Shown here one piece after another: positions 1-9,117 of a stretch of DNA of 22,053 bases (position 1 is the first letter of the stretch; every line of letters begins with the position of its first letter). Both the position numbers and the translations under genes were made by a program. Under the pieces are notes generated by a model that saw only the letters and a list, made by a program, of their open reading frames with translations, did no database searches and was not told where the DNA came from. This stretch comes from Zancudomyces culisetae (Eukaryota > Kickxellomycota > Harpellomycetes > Harpellales > Legeriomycetaceae): NCBI GenBank assembly GCA_001969505.1, contig LSSK01001223.1, positions 1 through 22,053 of the forward strand, written 5' to 3'.

Positions 1-720
1 TATTCATCAACACAAGCTGTATTACCAACGCCTAAGAAGTATACTGCTCCAACACCAAAATACCGTGCACCAAAGTATTACAAGTCAAAGTATTTCAAGT
101 CAAAGTATTACGAATCAAAGTATTACTCACCAACACAAGCTGTATCACCAACATCTGAGAAATACACCACTCCAGTTTCAATCAGTTATGTAGCAAGACA
201 AACTATATTACCAGCACCTGAAAAATATACCACGCCAGTTTCAATAAACTATTCATCAACACAAGCTGTATTACCAACGCCTAAGAAGTATACTGCTCCA
301 ACACCAAAATACCGTGCACCAAAATACTACAAATCAAAGTATTATGAGTCAAAATATTACATACCTAAATATCGTGCACCAAAATATTACAAGTCAAAGT
401 ATTACGAATCAAAGTATTACTCACCAACACAAGCTGTATCACCGACACTACAGAAATACACCACACCAGTTTCAATAAACTATGCTGCAAGACAAGCCGT
501 ATTACCAACACCTGAAAAATATACTACACCAGTTTCCGTATATTATTCATCAACACAAGCTGTATTACCAACGTCTAAGAAGTATATTGCTCCAACACCA
601 AAATACCGTGCACCAAAATATTACAAGTCAAAGTATTATGAGTCAAAATATTACACAGCTAAATATTACACACCTAAATATTACACACCTAAATATTATG
701 AATCAAAGTATTACTCACCA
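1..720 (+). repeat. Long tandem repeats inside the Tyr/Lys/Pro-rich gene
   Basis: Copies beginning with TATTCATCAACACAAGCTGT start at 1, 250 and 544. Each continues through a PTPKYRAPKYYKSKYY-type stretch, then an SPTQAVSPT and EKYTTPVS stretch. The copies differ mostly by single substitutions and by the number of KYY(E/K)S units, so both long-unit duplication and short-unit slippage have occurred. All length changes keep the frame. Confidence 0.85.
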
Positions 721-768
721 ACACAAGCTACACCACTCACATCTGAAAAATATACTACTTCGACATAA
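1..768 (+). CDS. Tyr/Lys/Pro-rich tandem-repeat protein, 3' part only
   Basis: Frame 1 is open from the first base to a TAA at 766-768, giving 255 residues; the start lies left of the window, so no ATG is available. The protein is a mosaic of two kinds of block: Pro/Thr segments (for example PTPEKYTTPVS and SSTQAVLPT) and Tyr/Lys segments (KYYKSKYYESKYY). Long blocks recur with near-identical DNA starting at about 1, 250 and 544, so the spacing is 249 then 294 bp, both multiples of three. No cysteine is visible. The composition suggests an extracellular, structural or cell-wall protein, but the signal peptide, if any, is outside the window. I do not recognise a family. An overlapping ATG-started frame at 482-832 gives a His/Asn/Ile/Gln-rich translation typical of an off-frame reading of the repeats and is not annotated. 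Confidence 0.8.
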   Translation, partial: YSSTQAVLPTPKKYTAPTPKYRAPKYYKSKYFKSKYYESKYYSPTQAVSPTSEKYTTPVSISYVARQTILPAPEKYTTPVSINYSSTQAVLPTPKKYTAPTPKYRAPKYYKSKYYESKYYIPKYRAPKYYKSKYYESKYYSPTQAVSPTLQKYTTPVSINYAARQAVLPTPEKYTTPVSVYYSSTQAVLPTSKKYIAPTPKYRAPKYYKSKYYESKYYTAKYYTPKYYTPKYYESKYYSPTQATPLTSEKYTTST

Positions 769-1723
769 AAATATCACTATACTCCAACAACAAGAATATC
801 CTCACGCACCACAGGCTATTAAGTATCGATAGCAATTTCATCTAATTATTCAACAAAAAAGCTTCCCGGAATCCGTTAAGCTTAACTCTTTTTTTCCAGC
901 TTGCATTTGATTCGAGACACAAATTTTCCAGTTATTTGAGACAACTGATAAAGGTTTGAGTGGCTGGTGTATAAACCACAAACCTATTACAGCTACTAGA
1001 ATACTTTATTCCCTCCTATTTTCTAGGCTTATAATCTTGTACACCAGTACTGCTAACAAATAGTTAATGTTTGCATTATTTTTAATAGAATTAGGTGTTA
1101 TACGAGTGTTGATTTATATTATACTCATAATTGGTATCACATGTGCGAATCGTTTTATTATATTTTCTGGCTTTAACTCTATGTAAAAATATTTTTGAAA
1201 ATATTCTGGATAAAACGGAATTTATGCTGCATACAAAGTCCTCTTACTATCTCTTCACATAGATTTCGTAAGTGCTAAACGTGGTGTTTGTAATGTTTAT
1301 CATTTATAGCAATATAAAAACTAGCTAGCTAATAGTTAATGGAAATAATGAATAAAATCTTGCTGGACCAGAATGACCGATCTCAACTGGGAATTAGAGA
1401 TATCTGAGTACCATTCCCAGAAACAATAATATAACTGAACCCAAGCCGTAAATTGCACTAAAAAAAAAGCTAAATCAACCAAACTTGAAAACCAAAACAA
1501 GCTCATCCAATAGATATTTGTCTACATTGCAAAATACACCAAATTTGTTTGGAATCAGAGTATTTTGAGTTGTGAAATGTAACTAAAGGATAACCACAAA
1601 ACCCACAATACAATAGTTTCAAACACAATCATTTCTAAAACAAGTTATTGGTTTGGGGTTATTCGCAAGGCTAAAAAAAGGAGGATATATGCTAAAATTG
1701 AACATTGAACATTGAAATTAACG
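769..1723. other. Intergenic, no supported gene
   Basis: AT-rich DNA between the repeat protein and the CPAP-like gene. It holds the 3' flank of the first and the promoter of the second. An 8-bp inverted repeat (CTGGGAAT at 1387-1394, ATTCCCAG at 1413-1420) is visible but is probably chance. No coding exon could be supported. Confidence 0.6.
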
Positions 1724-3715
1724 ATGCGTGGAAATCGTAAGAGGTACAGTCCGCCTGATAGCCTGTTCGAATCTATTTACAGTCATTCAAGAGTAATATT
1801 CTTTTTAATTCCTTCATTTTTTATCGAATTCCCATTCCATTCTTTGCTATTTTTTGATAGCGTAAATAGAGTTAAATTCATTTATTATACTAGGAAGAAT
1901 TCCAGAATGATTGTTCGAGGTCAGGTAAATCTTCGCTCTTACATCTTTGACTCTGTAGCTACATTGTATCTAATCCTAACACCCAATTAATTCTCATTAG
2001 GAATGCACAAGGATCACTTACAACAGCTGGATAGGCCTCTACCAGAAAAACCCATCAGAAATAAGATTATCGAAAAGTATGGTCTCAATATGAGTACGAA
2101 ATTTGTTTCCTTTACAATTTCTATTTCTGTCATTGCATTTTTATCAACACAGTGTTTAAACTAAGCTCTATTTGCACGTTTTTAAATATGAATTTTTAGA
2201 CGATATTGGAAAAGCGAATGCAAGCAAAGATGAAAGGAGCGGGAAATGGCCTCTAGACACAAGAAAAATCAAAAACCATTTTGGAAAAAAGGAGGTGTAT
2301 TTTTCTGAAGATTGCACAATTGACTCTTCCGAGGATTCAAACTTTGACCTTACATCGTTAAAATCGCTTTTACGAACCGAAAAGTATGCTAAATACGCGA
2401 ATGATGTAAGCGTAAAACTCTTGGATAGAAGAAAGGAGTTATGGAGGGAGACGCATGAAAAAATGGTATTTAAAATATCAATTCGGCTACAAAGATTTAC
2501 TCCTAAACAATTACTATCAACTATGTTGGCTAGTATTATTATTCAATATAGCATATGCTTAAAATTGGTTTTTTTTTCTAATGTTTCTTTTTAGGAAAAC
2601 GAAAATATCGTTATGTCCAGACAAAGGTTTTTACTCTCTCAATTTGCTCATATGGCTATTTAAAGCTGGTATATGCCGATTGTATCTCTACGATATGATA
2701 GAAGTCAGTTTAAAATATATCGTAAAATATATTGATAGGATCAAAACTCAGAACCTCCAACCAAGTACTCCCTGTAGTTACGATTGTAGCAGCGATGTTG
2801 ATAGCGAAAATACACGAAATTGTGCAAAAAATAACCAACCAAACGGACCAAAACGAAATCAATTTCTACTAAGCGAGGCTTATGAGTGGATTGGGAAGAC
2901 ATCTGAGATGAATCAGGATCTTAAACCCCTGGAAGTGCCATCAACAGTGAGTATTTTATATCAATTGCATTTAGTATACCATGTTACCATGACTAATATG
3001 TTTTCTTTATATATTCTATGATATACGCGATAAGGCTGACACTTTCGGCAAAAATGATGTGTTCAAGGAACAGAAAGTATTTTTGTTTGAAATGCGAAAG
3101 CTGTTGGCTGAGAGGCTGATAGGTATTTCATGTTCCAAATATAGGGTGAGTATCTCTTTACTTCTACTCCTCTATTAGTACAGATACAGAAAACCCTTCC
3201 ACCATCTCCTTTTCAAAAAATGAAAATATCAATGTTGCATTGAAAGAAGGAGGAGCAAACTCAAACCTAATACAATTTATTATTTTAGGAGAGATTGTTA
3301 GTAAATGGAAAATTAGAATGGCTTTTTGAGGATGGCCTAAAGGCGTACGGCTACCCCGATGGAAACGTTAAGGTCATTGGGCAAGATACCACATTCACTG
3401 TCTATCTTTATAATGGGGACACCCTAAAGGTATTTCTCATGCTTCCAGTTGCGAAATATTAGCTACACCTCAAAAGCACTAGCATAAAAAGATATTTTTT
3501 TGTTGAAAAAATATTTAAAATAGGTTAATCCTTTAACTGGAACCTCTTCATATACGTTCAGCGACTCTAAAATAGTTAAGACCAAGCTTTGTGATGGTGT
3601 TATAACATACTCATTCCCTGACGGGGCTGAAATAACTGAACATCTAGATGGCTCGATTCACCAGGTTAATGCTGATGGAAGTATCACTGCTTTTATGAAG
3701 AGTTACATGCTTTAG
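1724..3715 (+). CDS. CPAP/SAS-4-like protein with T-complex-10 C-terminal domain
   Basis: Proposed exons: 1724-1792, 1894-1924, 2001-2093, 2200-2465, 2595-2626, 2709-2946, 3035-3145, 3289-3429 and 3524-3715, giving about 390 residues. All phases join and the stop is TAG. The last two exons, phase 0 on both sides, encode a glycine/aspartate-punctuated beta pattern (GKLEWLFEDG, YPDGNVKV, YNGDTLK, SFPDGAEITEHLDGS, ADGSITAF). This is the pattern of the TCP10 C-terminal 'G-box' sheet found in centriole proteins CPAP/CENPJ/SAS-4, where it binds STIL/Ana2-type partners. Upstream exons are charged and probably helical or disordered (KYAKYANDVSVKLLDRRKEL). The start is the first ATG after an in-frame TGA. 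The join between 2466 and 2709 is the weak point: the natural frame after the 2594 acceptor hits TAA near 2660, so I used a weak GTTTTT donor at 2627. Skipping that exon to an acceptor at about 2751 is an alternative. The family call rests on the C-terminal pattern; orthology to CPAP is not proved. Confidence 0.72.
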
Positions 3716-4079
3716 TCGGAATACATCCTACTCCTTTTGTATTGCTAGTGTTTAAATGTTGTGATTGTACTTCTGGTTATTGTATTTTATCAGATTTTTT
3801 ATGTAACTTTTATGATCTTCAAATAATGCTTCCGACTGCTTTTCATTAAGCCCGTGAAAAACAACACAAAACAAGTTAGTATTATAAAATAAATAAATAA
3901 GTCCATGGTGTTTAAAGTTTTAAGAAACTAACTAAGTGTATGTTTAAAAGGATGTATACTACTCAGTGTTAAATTAAAGTTATCTCTAGATTTCAAGTTT
4001 GGCAAATATGCTTTCCTAACTTGTTACCGCTTGCAATTTAAATGCCTGATCTTCCGTTTAACCCGTGATCATCATTAGT
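3716..4079. other. Convergent intergenic region with poly(A) signals
   Basis: Space between two converging genes. On the plus strand an AATAAATAAATAA run at 3888-3900 is the likely polyadenylation signal of the CPAP-like gene. No clear AATAAA is seen on the minus strand just after the stop at 4080. No gene was seen. Confidence 0.6.
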
Positions 4080-5317
4080 CTAGTAAGAGTTGGAGTATAT
4101 GTTACCAGAATACATGCTATAGATATTTCCATAATTGCTGTAATCATTTTGCCAGTTAGTATAATTGCTGTAGTTAGCATAGTTATCATAGCTAGTGAAG
4201 TTATTCCATGTGTTATAAGTGTTATCGTTATTGTAATTATTATAGTCGTTGTAATTGTTGGAGTCTCCGTATGCAAAGTTGTATATTGTATCATTTAGGT
4301 AAGATTTATCGATGTTATATTTTTCATTTGAATTATTGTTGGAATCATACCAGGTGCTGTTGTAATTGTTGTAGTTATTATAGTCATTATAATTATTGTA
4401 GCCATTGTAGTTGTAGTTGTTGTTATCATTGTAACTGTTATAGTTATCATACCCATTGTAGTTCTCATCATCTGTATTAAGAGTTAAAAGTATTGGTTAG
4501 TTTGATCCTTTATCCATACACTGTACACAAGGTATATTTATTTATTTTAAATGTTGAAAAATGATACAAATAGAGGAATCAGTAGCAACTTACTTTTGAA
4601 GATATAGTTGCTGTATGCATCTAAATAACTGCTAACCCCATCATTAGTCTTAAAATAGCCGTTATAGCGCTGGTCACTGTAGTCATAGTCGGGATTTGTA
4701 TATACTTTTTCACGGTATGGTTTTTCAATATTATAGTCATTATAGTTTGAAGTGCTGAGAGGATAATCATTTTTGCTTTCGTAGTTTTTTGTAACTGACC
4801 AACTATGGTCTTGAGTATAGTCTATGGGCTTTGAGTAGTCATTTTGATTTGTATTGTAGGAATAGTTGTTCTTAGAATTATAATTGTGATTGTAGTCAAC
4901 ATTGTGGTCATAGTTATATTCAGATGTATACTCGACGTTGTAATCAGGTTTGTAATCAGGCTTGTAATCAGGCTTGTAATCAGGCTTGTAATCAGGCTTG
5001 TAATCAGGCTTGTAATCAGGCTTGTAATCAGGTTTGTAATCAGGTTTGTAATCGGGACTGTAATCAGGTTTGTAATCGGGACTGTAATCAGGTTTGTAAC
5101 CAGGTTTGTAATCAGGCCTATAGTCGGGTATATACACAGGTTTGTATTCATTATTTCCATAATACCCATCCCCATCCTTCACACCATTACTGTTATATTG
5201 TTCCTTTCCTGATGAATACTCTCTGTATTTACTGTCTGTGTAATACTCTTCGGGAATTGGGCCTGAAAGCACAACTGTTGCCATCCAGCCTATCACTATA
5301 GTGTTTGTTTTTTTCAT
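4080..5317 (-). CDS. Secreted PDYK-repeat, Asn/Tyr-rich protein
   Basis: Exon 1 is 5317-4594 and exon 2 is 4471-4080, with a 122-nt intron (GTAAGT donor, ACTAAC branch site, TACAG acceptor; phase 1). The product is 371 residues. Residues 1-19 form a signal peptide (basic MKK, hydrophobic core, VVLSG). Residues 64-127 are sixteen tetrapeptides, mostly PDYK with PDYR, PGYK, PDYS and PDYN variants. The middle is Tyr/Asn/Asp-rich and exon 2 encodes an NYNDYNNYN-type tail. There is no cysteine in exon 1 or exon 2, so the protein is probably extended and disulphide-free. The Tyr/Lys/Pro periodicity resembles structural or adhesive extracellular proteins in general, but I recognise no named family. 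A TATA box lies about 125 nt upstream of the ATG. The signal sequence shares a 'VLSG' end and the protein shares DY/YK repeat chemistry with the gene at 20816, suggesting related secreted matrix proteins. Confidence 0.88.
4937..5128 (-). repeat. 12-bp tandem repeat encoding PDYK, 16 units
   Basis: Sixteen contiguous 12-bp units (192 bp), minus-strand consensus CCTGATTACAAR. Six adjacent units (about 4961-5032) all use AAG for Lys, while flanking Lys units use AAA. The block of AAG units is identical, which points to recent local expansion. Variant units (PDYS, PGYK, PDYR) sit at the N-terminal side. Confidence 0.9.
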
Positions 5318-5442
5318 TTTCCCTTATCAGTTGTTGTAAATTTCAAGTGAAGTTGTTATTTTAGCTGCAACAATAGTATAAAGATCTTGTATTGTAGTTG
5401 ATTGTTGTGTTTACTGACGAGATATGCGTACTGACGCTTTGT

Positions 5443-5449
5443 ATTTATA
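5443..5449 (-). promoter_or_regulatory. TATA box of the PDYK-repeat gene
   Basis: The minus strand reads TATAAAT in the context ATATAAATACAAAGCG, about 125 nt upstream of the ATG at 5317. This leaves a plausible 5' UTR of roughly 95 nt. The gene at 20816 has a matching TATAAATA at a similar position. Confidence 0.55.
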
Positions 5450-6629
5450 TTGCTATTACCTCATCTCGTTGTACTTTTGAAATTTATTTTTTTAATTTAT
5501 CTATTTATTCACATCTACATTAACAACATTATTTACAGCACACTAGTACGTGTCTGACCAGGTTACAACAGAGAAGGCGGGTTTCCCAATCACCCTACTC
5601 TCCTCGCTAACTGTATTAACTACACTAAATAATTAGTTAAATACCCACATCATTCTCAGTATAATATAATGGTGAACCGGTACAAATGTATCAGGACATG
5701 TGGGATTACAACAAATATTCTTTTTTACTTCATACCCGGAGATCGAGGATATTTTTTCGTAATAGTGGAGGCATTGACAATCTTAGCTTTTACTCAACTG
5801 TGCTTAGAAAAAAACGCTACTATCCTTCTGATATGGCACTAAGTGTCCATTCCCCTTGAATACACAAATTTAAAACCGTGTCTTTGTGGTGTAAAGCCAA
5901 CCAAAGAAACAAAAACAAAACTCTTTCTCGTGGGTATAGTAAAATATTTTTTTTTGCAGTCTCGTCGCTTTTATCTCCCGTTTTCTGGGTGTGACGTCAG
6001 AATCGACAGCATTTTTCTGCAAAATATACTGTGTCGGGTTTTTAGCTAGCATCTAAATAATATTTGGAGTATGAGAGGGGAGGAGGAAATGAGAGAGCTA
6101 TTGTGATCTTTTTTCTCAGAGAAGGCACAGGAATGTGAAGAAAAAGGGAAATCCTAGCCATTAACTTTATTTTTAGCCTGCAGCATACAGAGAGGCAGTG
6201 CGAAAATTTTTTGAGAGCACCCATTCCAGATTTAAAGCATCATTTTGGAGGGAACTGCCCAATAAATGTTTACACTATATAGTGCTCAACTTTAAAACAA
6301 AAAACCCACCTCAACAAAAACAGGGAGGAGGATTTTTTGGCTTACACATTATTCTATAAAAATGCAGCCGATGTTTTTGCAGTGTATATGAAATTCTATG
6401 TATAACGAGATTAAGATGCATATTTATCCACGTTTTATCTTATAAGGCCACTCTCTAGGAGCCAAAGGTCATTTCAACTTAAATTTGCGTAAATCTTTCT
6501 GTGCTGGTGAAAAAGCTATACTTTTTTATGTTGACTTGATATCTAGAAAAGCATCTATACTGAGAAATAGTTTGAAAACCTCTATAGCAAAAAAACTAAA
6601 CGTACACAATGATACGTGCATCCTAGCTT

Positions 6630-6635
6630 TTTATT
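6630..6635 (-). terminator. Poly(A) signal of the LITAF gene
   Basis: AATAAA on the minus strand (TTTATT on plus), about 25 nt after the stop codon that ends at 6658. The spacing implies a very short 3' UTR. Confidence 0.5.
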
Positions 6636-6657
6636 AAATGCACAATTAAAAATGGTT

Positions 6658-7891
6658 CTAACATTCTGGTGGTTGTACGGTTATAACCGAGCCACAGTTG
6701 GGGCAGGTATGTACTCTGTTTAAACACATAGGTGCACATAGTGGTACCCAAAATAGCGGCCAAAAAATAAAGCATGTGAGTGCAGCACATAAACCAGCTT
6801 GTAAACCTAAAATTTTAGTACACGCTTACTCATGTTATACACTTACTTGCAACTTAGAAGCACTGCTGAGCATTACAAAATATATAAAATACTCTATATG
6901 TTTAGAAATATTTCAAAATAGGATATTTACCTGGTCTGAGAAGAACAATGGTAACAACCTCCAATCTACAAACCGGGCAGTTTACGGCTATCGGTTCATC
7001 TAAATTCAGAGTAGAAAAATCAACAACAGGGGTGTTATATGGCATTGGACCCATGTAGCCACTATACAGCATATTTCTATCTCTGTCAACTGTAGAGTAT
7101 GGCGGGGGTTCATCGTATGGATTATGTCGATGATCTGCTGCACCAGGTATGTTCTGACCAGTATTACTTCCAGTACTACCACCATTACTGGTTTCGCCTG
7201 TTCTAGGAACAGCGGGTTTAGGTAAACATCTTTTTTGTTTGCTGAAGGATATTTGGCCAGTATTCTCTGCTAGATTAAAACGCTGAAACTCTACTTGTGG
7301 GGTTGTTTGTAGAGAGGAACATTCAGAGGCGGGATATAAATTTGCGCTAAGATATCTCCTTGTATGATTATTTACCGAACTCGAAGGAAGTTTCAATAGC
7401 TTTTTTCGAGAAGTTATCCTTGTCTTTCTATGTGGTCTTTCAACCACAGCGGCTATGTTATTGAAAAGCTTTGCCTCTTTAAACTCGGGGTCATCAAGGC
7501 TTATTGAGCTTAGTTGTTGACATACTATTTGTTCACTTTTAATGCTTTTTCCTGGTATATGCGCACTGCAAATAATTGATGAGTTTTTTGGTAATCTTTC
7601 GCGCTTTATGGTTTCTTTATCCGGTGTGCTAGCACTGTTTTCAAGATATTCTGGATTTTTTCTAGCTAAAAACGTAGTCTGGTGCTGAGAAAACGAGTCT
7701 GTTTTTATGCTCTTCATACCTATGTGACGTGCCGCGCGCGTAACGCGTCTACTTGTTTGCTTATTTTTAGTTTTTTCATCGCATTTTAGCTTTGACTTTC
7801 CTCCATTTACACATATCTCGTTTCTTTTTATATTGGCATCACCATTAGTACTTATAGTGCTTGAATCGCTGTTTTCTTTTTCGACGGTCAT
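6658..7891 (-). CDS. LITAF-domain protein with long basic N-terminus and PPxY motif
   Basis: Exon 1 is 7891-6931 and exon 2 is 6806-6658, with a 124-nt intron (GTAAAT donor, TTTTAG acceptor, phase 1) that splits the LITAF domain. The product is 369 residues. The domain occupies residues 305-369: CPVC at 305-308, a hydrophobic stretch (CAALTCFIFWPLFWVPLC) and CPNC at 355-358. This is the split zinc-binding knuckle with membrane-dipping helix typical of LITAF/SIMPLE proteins, which act on the cytosolic face of late endosomes and lysosomes. PPPY at 262-265 is the usual docking motif for WW-domain Nedd4/Rsp5 ubiquitin ligases. Most family members are roughly 150-200 residues; here about 250 extra residues precede the PPxY region, Ser/Lys/Arg-rich with basic clusters (RRVTRAARH near 48-56, RKTRITSRKK near 155-164). 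The domain call is firm; the role of the extension is unknown. Confidence 0.92.
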
Positions 7892-8405
7892 TTTAGTTAG
7901 TATCAGTTAGTGACCATAGCCGCAAACATCAGAGCAAATATCTCGTAAAATATTATCAATATTTGGTGAAACTAGTATATCAGTAATATAAAAAAATGTT
8001 TAAAAATGTAAAAAAAATAGGCCATTTAACACCCTATTTACAATTAAGGATAGTTGGCATTAACAGCACTATGTTATATCTTTACTAGCTGCACTTTCTA
8101 GCCATTTCCATACTCTGCTTAAATTGAAAAAGTGATTTTCTACAAATTTAGCCTGGAATTGTGGATCCGCACATTCTATTCCTTCCAAAGCCCAGTTTTA
8201 TAAAACGGCCAAATTAAATGCGAACGAACAAGTCCCAGTTTAATATGAGGCATAAAGTCTAGACAAACTAACCCCTCTTTTTCTTTTCCTCTATTCTTTT
8301 TCTTTTTTTCTTATTTAAAAAAATATAGAGGATTAGAAAAAAAAACACAAGAACTAACAGACTTTACATTGATGATGTGGCGTTGTCCGCACCTATATAT
8401 ATATC

Positions 8406-8414
8406 TATATAAAA
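8406..8414 (+). promoter_or_regulatory. Orphan TATA-like element
   Basis: The plus strand reads TATATAAAA followed by AGCGACAG, preceded by a T-rich tract as in a fungal promoter. No plus-strand ATG gene follows; transcription from here would run antisense to the secreted protein at 8554-9117. It may be chance in AT-rich DNA. Confidence 0.25.
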
Positions 8415-8509
8415 AGCGACAGGCACTTCCACCCCATTCGACTCTAAGGTTATATCATCACAATCAGATCAGAGTTCAGCTAAACTGAGCTAGATTTAGA
8501 AATTTGTTT

Positions 8510-8515
8510 TTTATT
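8510..8515 (-). terminator. Poly(A) signal of the 187-residue secreted protein gene
   Basis: AATAAA on the minus strand about 39 nt past the stop at 8554. Its position supports the unspliced end of that gene. Confidence 0.5.
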
Positions 8516-8553
8516 AACAATAAAAATCACACACAAAAAGATAATCGAAATAA

Positions 8554-9117
8554 TTATGCCTTTCTTACGGGAGAGAATAGTGAGTATGCACAATTCTTTT
8601 GCACAGGTCCTGAAAGGCTATTGTGTGTTGTATCAACAAAACTAAAGTTAATCTCAATCTCGTTAAGGTCAACACAAAACTCGATTTGGATAAAGTATTT
8701 CTCAACAAACATCGATGTAGAATAGCTCAAAACACGTAGAGCATCAAAAAAAGCGCATTTGCAACTATAGCCTTCCCGCTCCCTTAAAACACTCTCTTTA
8801 CGATTATACCATATGATATGATCCACAAGTATGTTTGTAGTACTTGTACAAGTTTCTTTAATGACGTAGTAGCTATCGTGAAGGTGGCTTTTATCGTTTT
8901 CATATGATATTTTTTTGAATCCTAGAATGGTTGCATCCCTTTCGTAAGGTTTTAGTAAAGTTAGACCGTCTTTAATCAGCTCCTTGGAATGGTATTTACT
9001 ACCTGATGTAAGCTCTCTTGAAACTGCAAATTCGTATATCTCATCAAGCGCAAAAATTTGGTTTTCTTGGATAAACACCAGTACAATAAGCCGATATAAA
9101 AGACTTTTCAAAGACAT
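8554..9117 (-). CDS. Predicted secreted protein of unknown family
   Basis: Single-exon reading frame of 187 residues with TAA stop. The N-terminus (MSLKSLLYRLIVLVFIQENQIFA) has a basic start, a hydrophobic core and an A-x-A-like IFA end, so a signal peptide with cleavage near residue 23 is likely. The mature part has mixed charged and aromatic composition (DEIYEFAVSRELTSG, DHIIWYNRKESVLRE) and five cysteines (TC, SCKC, FC, NC), suggesting a small disulphide-bonded exported domain. No family is recognised. An in-frame TAG and TAA lie just before the ATG, supporting the start. The last codons read CCC GTA AGA, which is also a usable GTAAGA donor; splicing to an acceptor near 8494 would replace the last three residues with a short tail. 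A poly(A) signal at 8510-8515 fits either form. Confidence 0.65.
   Translation of the reverse strand: MSLKSLLYRLIVLVFIQENQIFALDEIYEFAVSRELTSGSKYHSKELIKDGLTLLKPYERDATILGFKKISYENDKSHLHDSYYVIKETCTSTTNILVDHIIWYNRKESVLREREGYSCKCAFFDALRVLSYSTSMFVEKYFIQIEFCVDLNEIEINFSFVDTTHNSLSGPVQKNCAYSLFSPVRKA

Larger units (their letters stand above)
5318..6657. other. Intergenic 1.3 kb, promoter plus LITAF 3' flank
   Basis: Contains the upstream region of the PDYK-repeat gene on the right and the 3' end of the LITAF gene near 6630. Short ORFs at 5843-6052 and 6042-6224 on both strands have no recognisable domain, biased composition and no splice context. I treat them as chance. Confidence 0.55.
7892..8553. other. 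Intergenic, LITAF promoter side and T-rich tract
   Basis: Between two minus-strand genes. It includes a pyrimidine-rich tract at about 8270-8315, an inverted repeat TCCTCTAT (8287-8294) / ATAGAGGA (8325-8332) and a TATATAAAA at 8406-8414. No gene was seen. Confidence 0.5.

Noticed and set aside
482-832. 116-codon His/Asn/Ile/Gln-rich ORF
   Set aside because: It is the +1 reading of the Tyr/Lys/Pro repeat gene, whose open frame spans 1-768.
1760-1780. GTTCGAATC resembling a tRNA B box
   Set aside because: No A box or acceptor stem folds around it, and it lies in coding exon 1 of the CPAP-like gene.
1712-1990. 92-codon ORF as a separate gene
   Set aside because: Only parts of it are coding; it runs through two introns of the CPAP-like gene and starts at TTG.
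3146-3288. Open stretch TDTENPSTISFSKNEN as an extra exon
   Set aside because: No usable donor follows, and it would put the TCP10 domain out of frame; treated as a 143-nt intron with a CTAAT branch site.
4937-5128. CRISPR-like regular repeat
   Set aside because: Units are contiguous 12-mers with no spacers and encode protein.
4844-5301. Plus-strand ORFs with VIRLVIRL and CNQACNQ repeats
   Set aside because: Antisense readings of the 12-bp PDYK repeat; the minus strand has a signal peptide, promoter and good intron.
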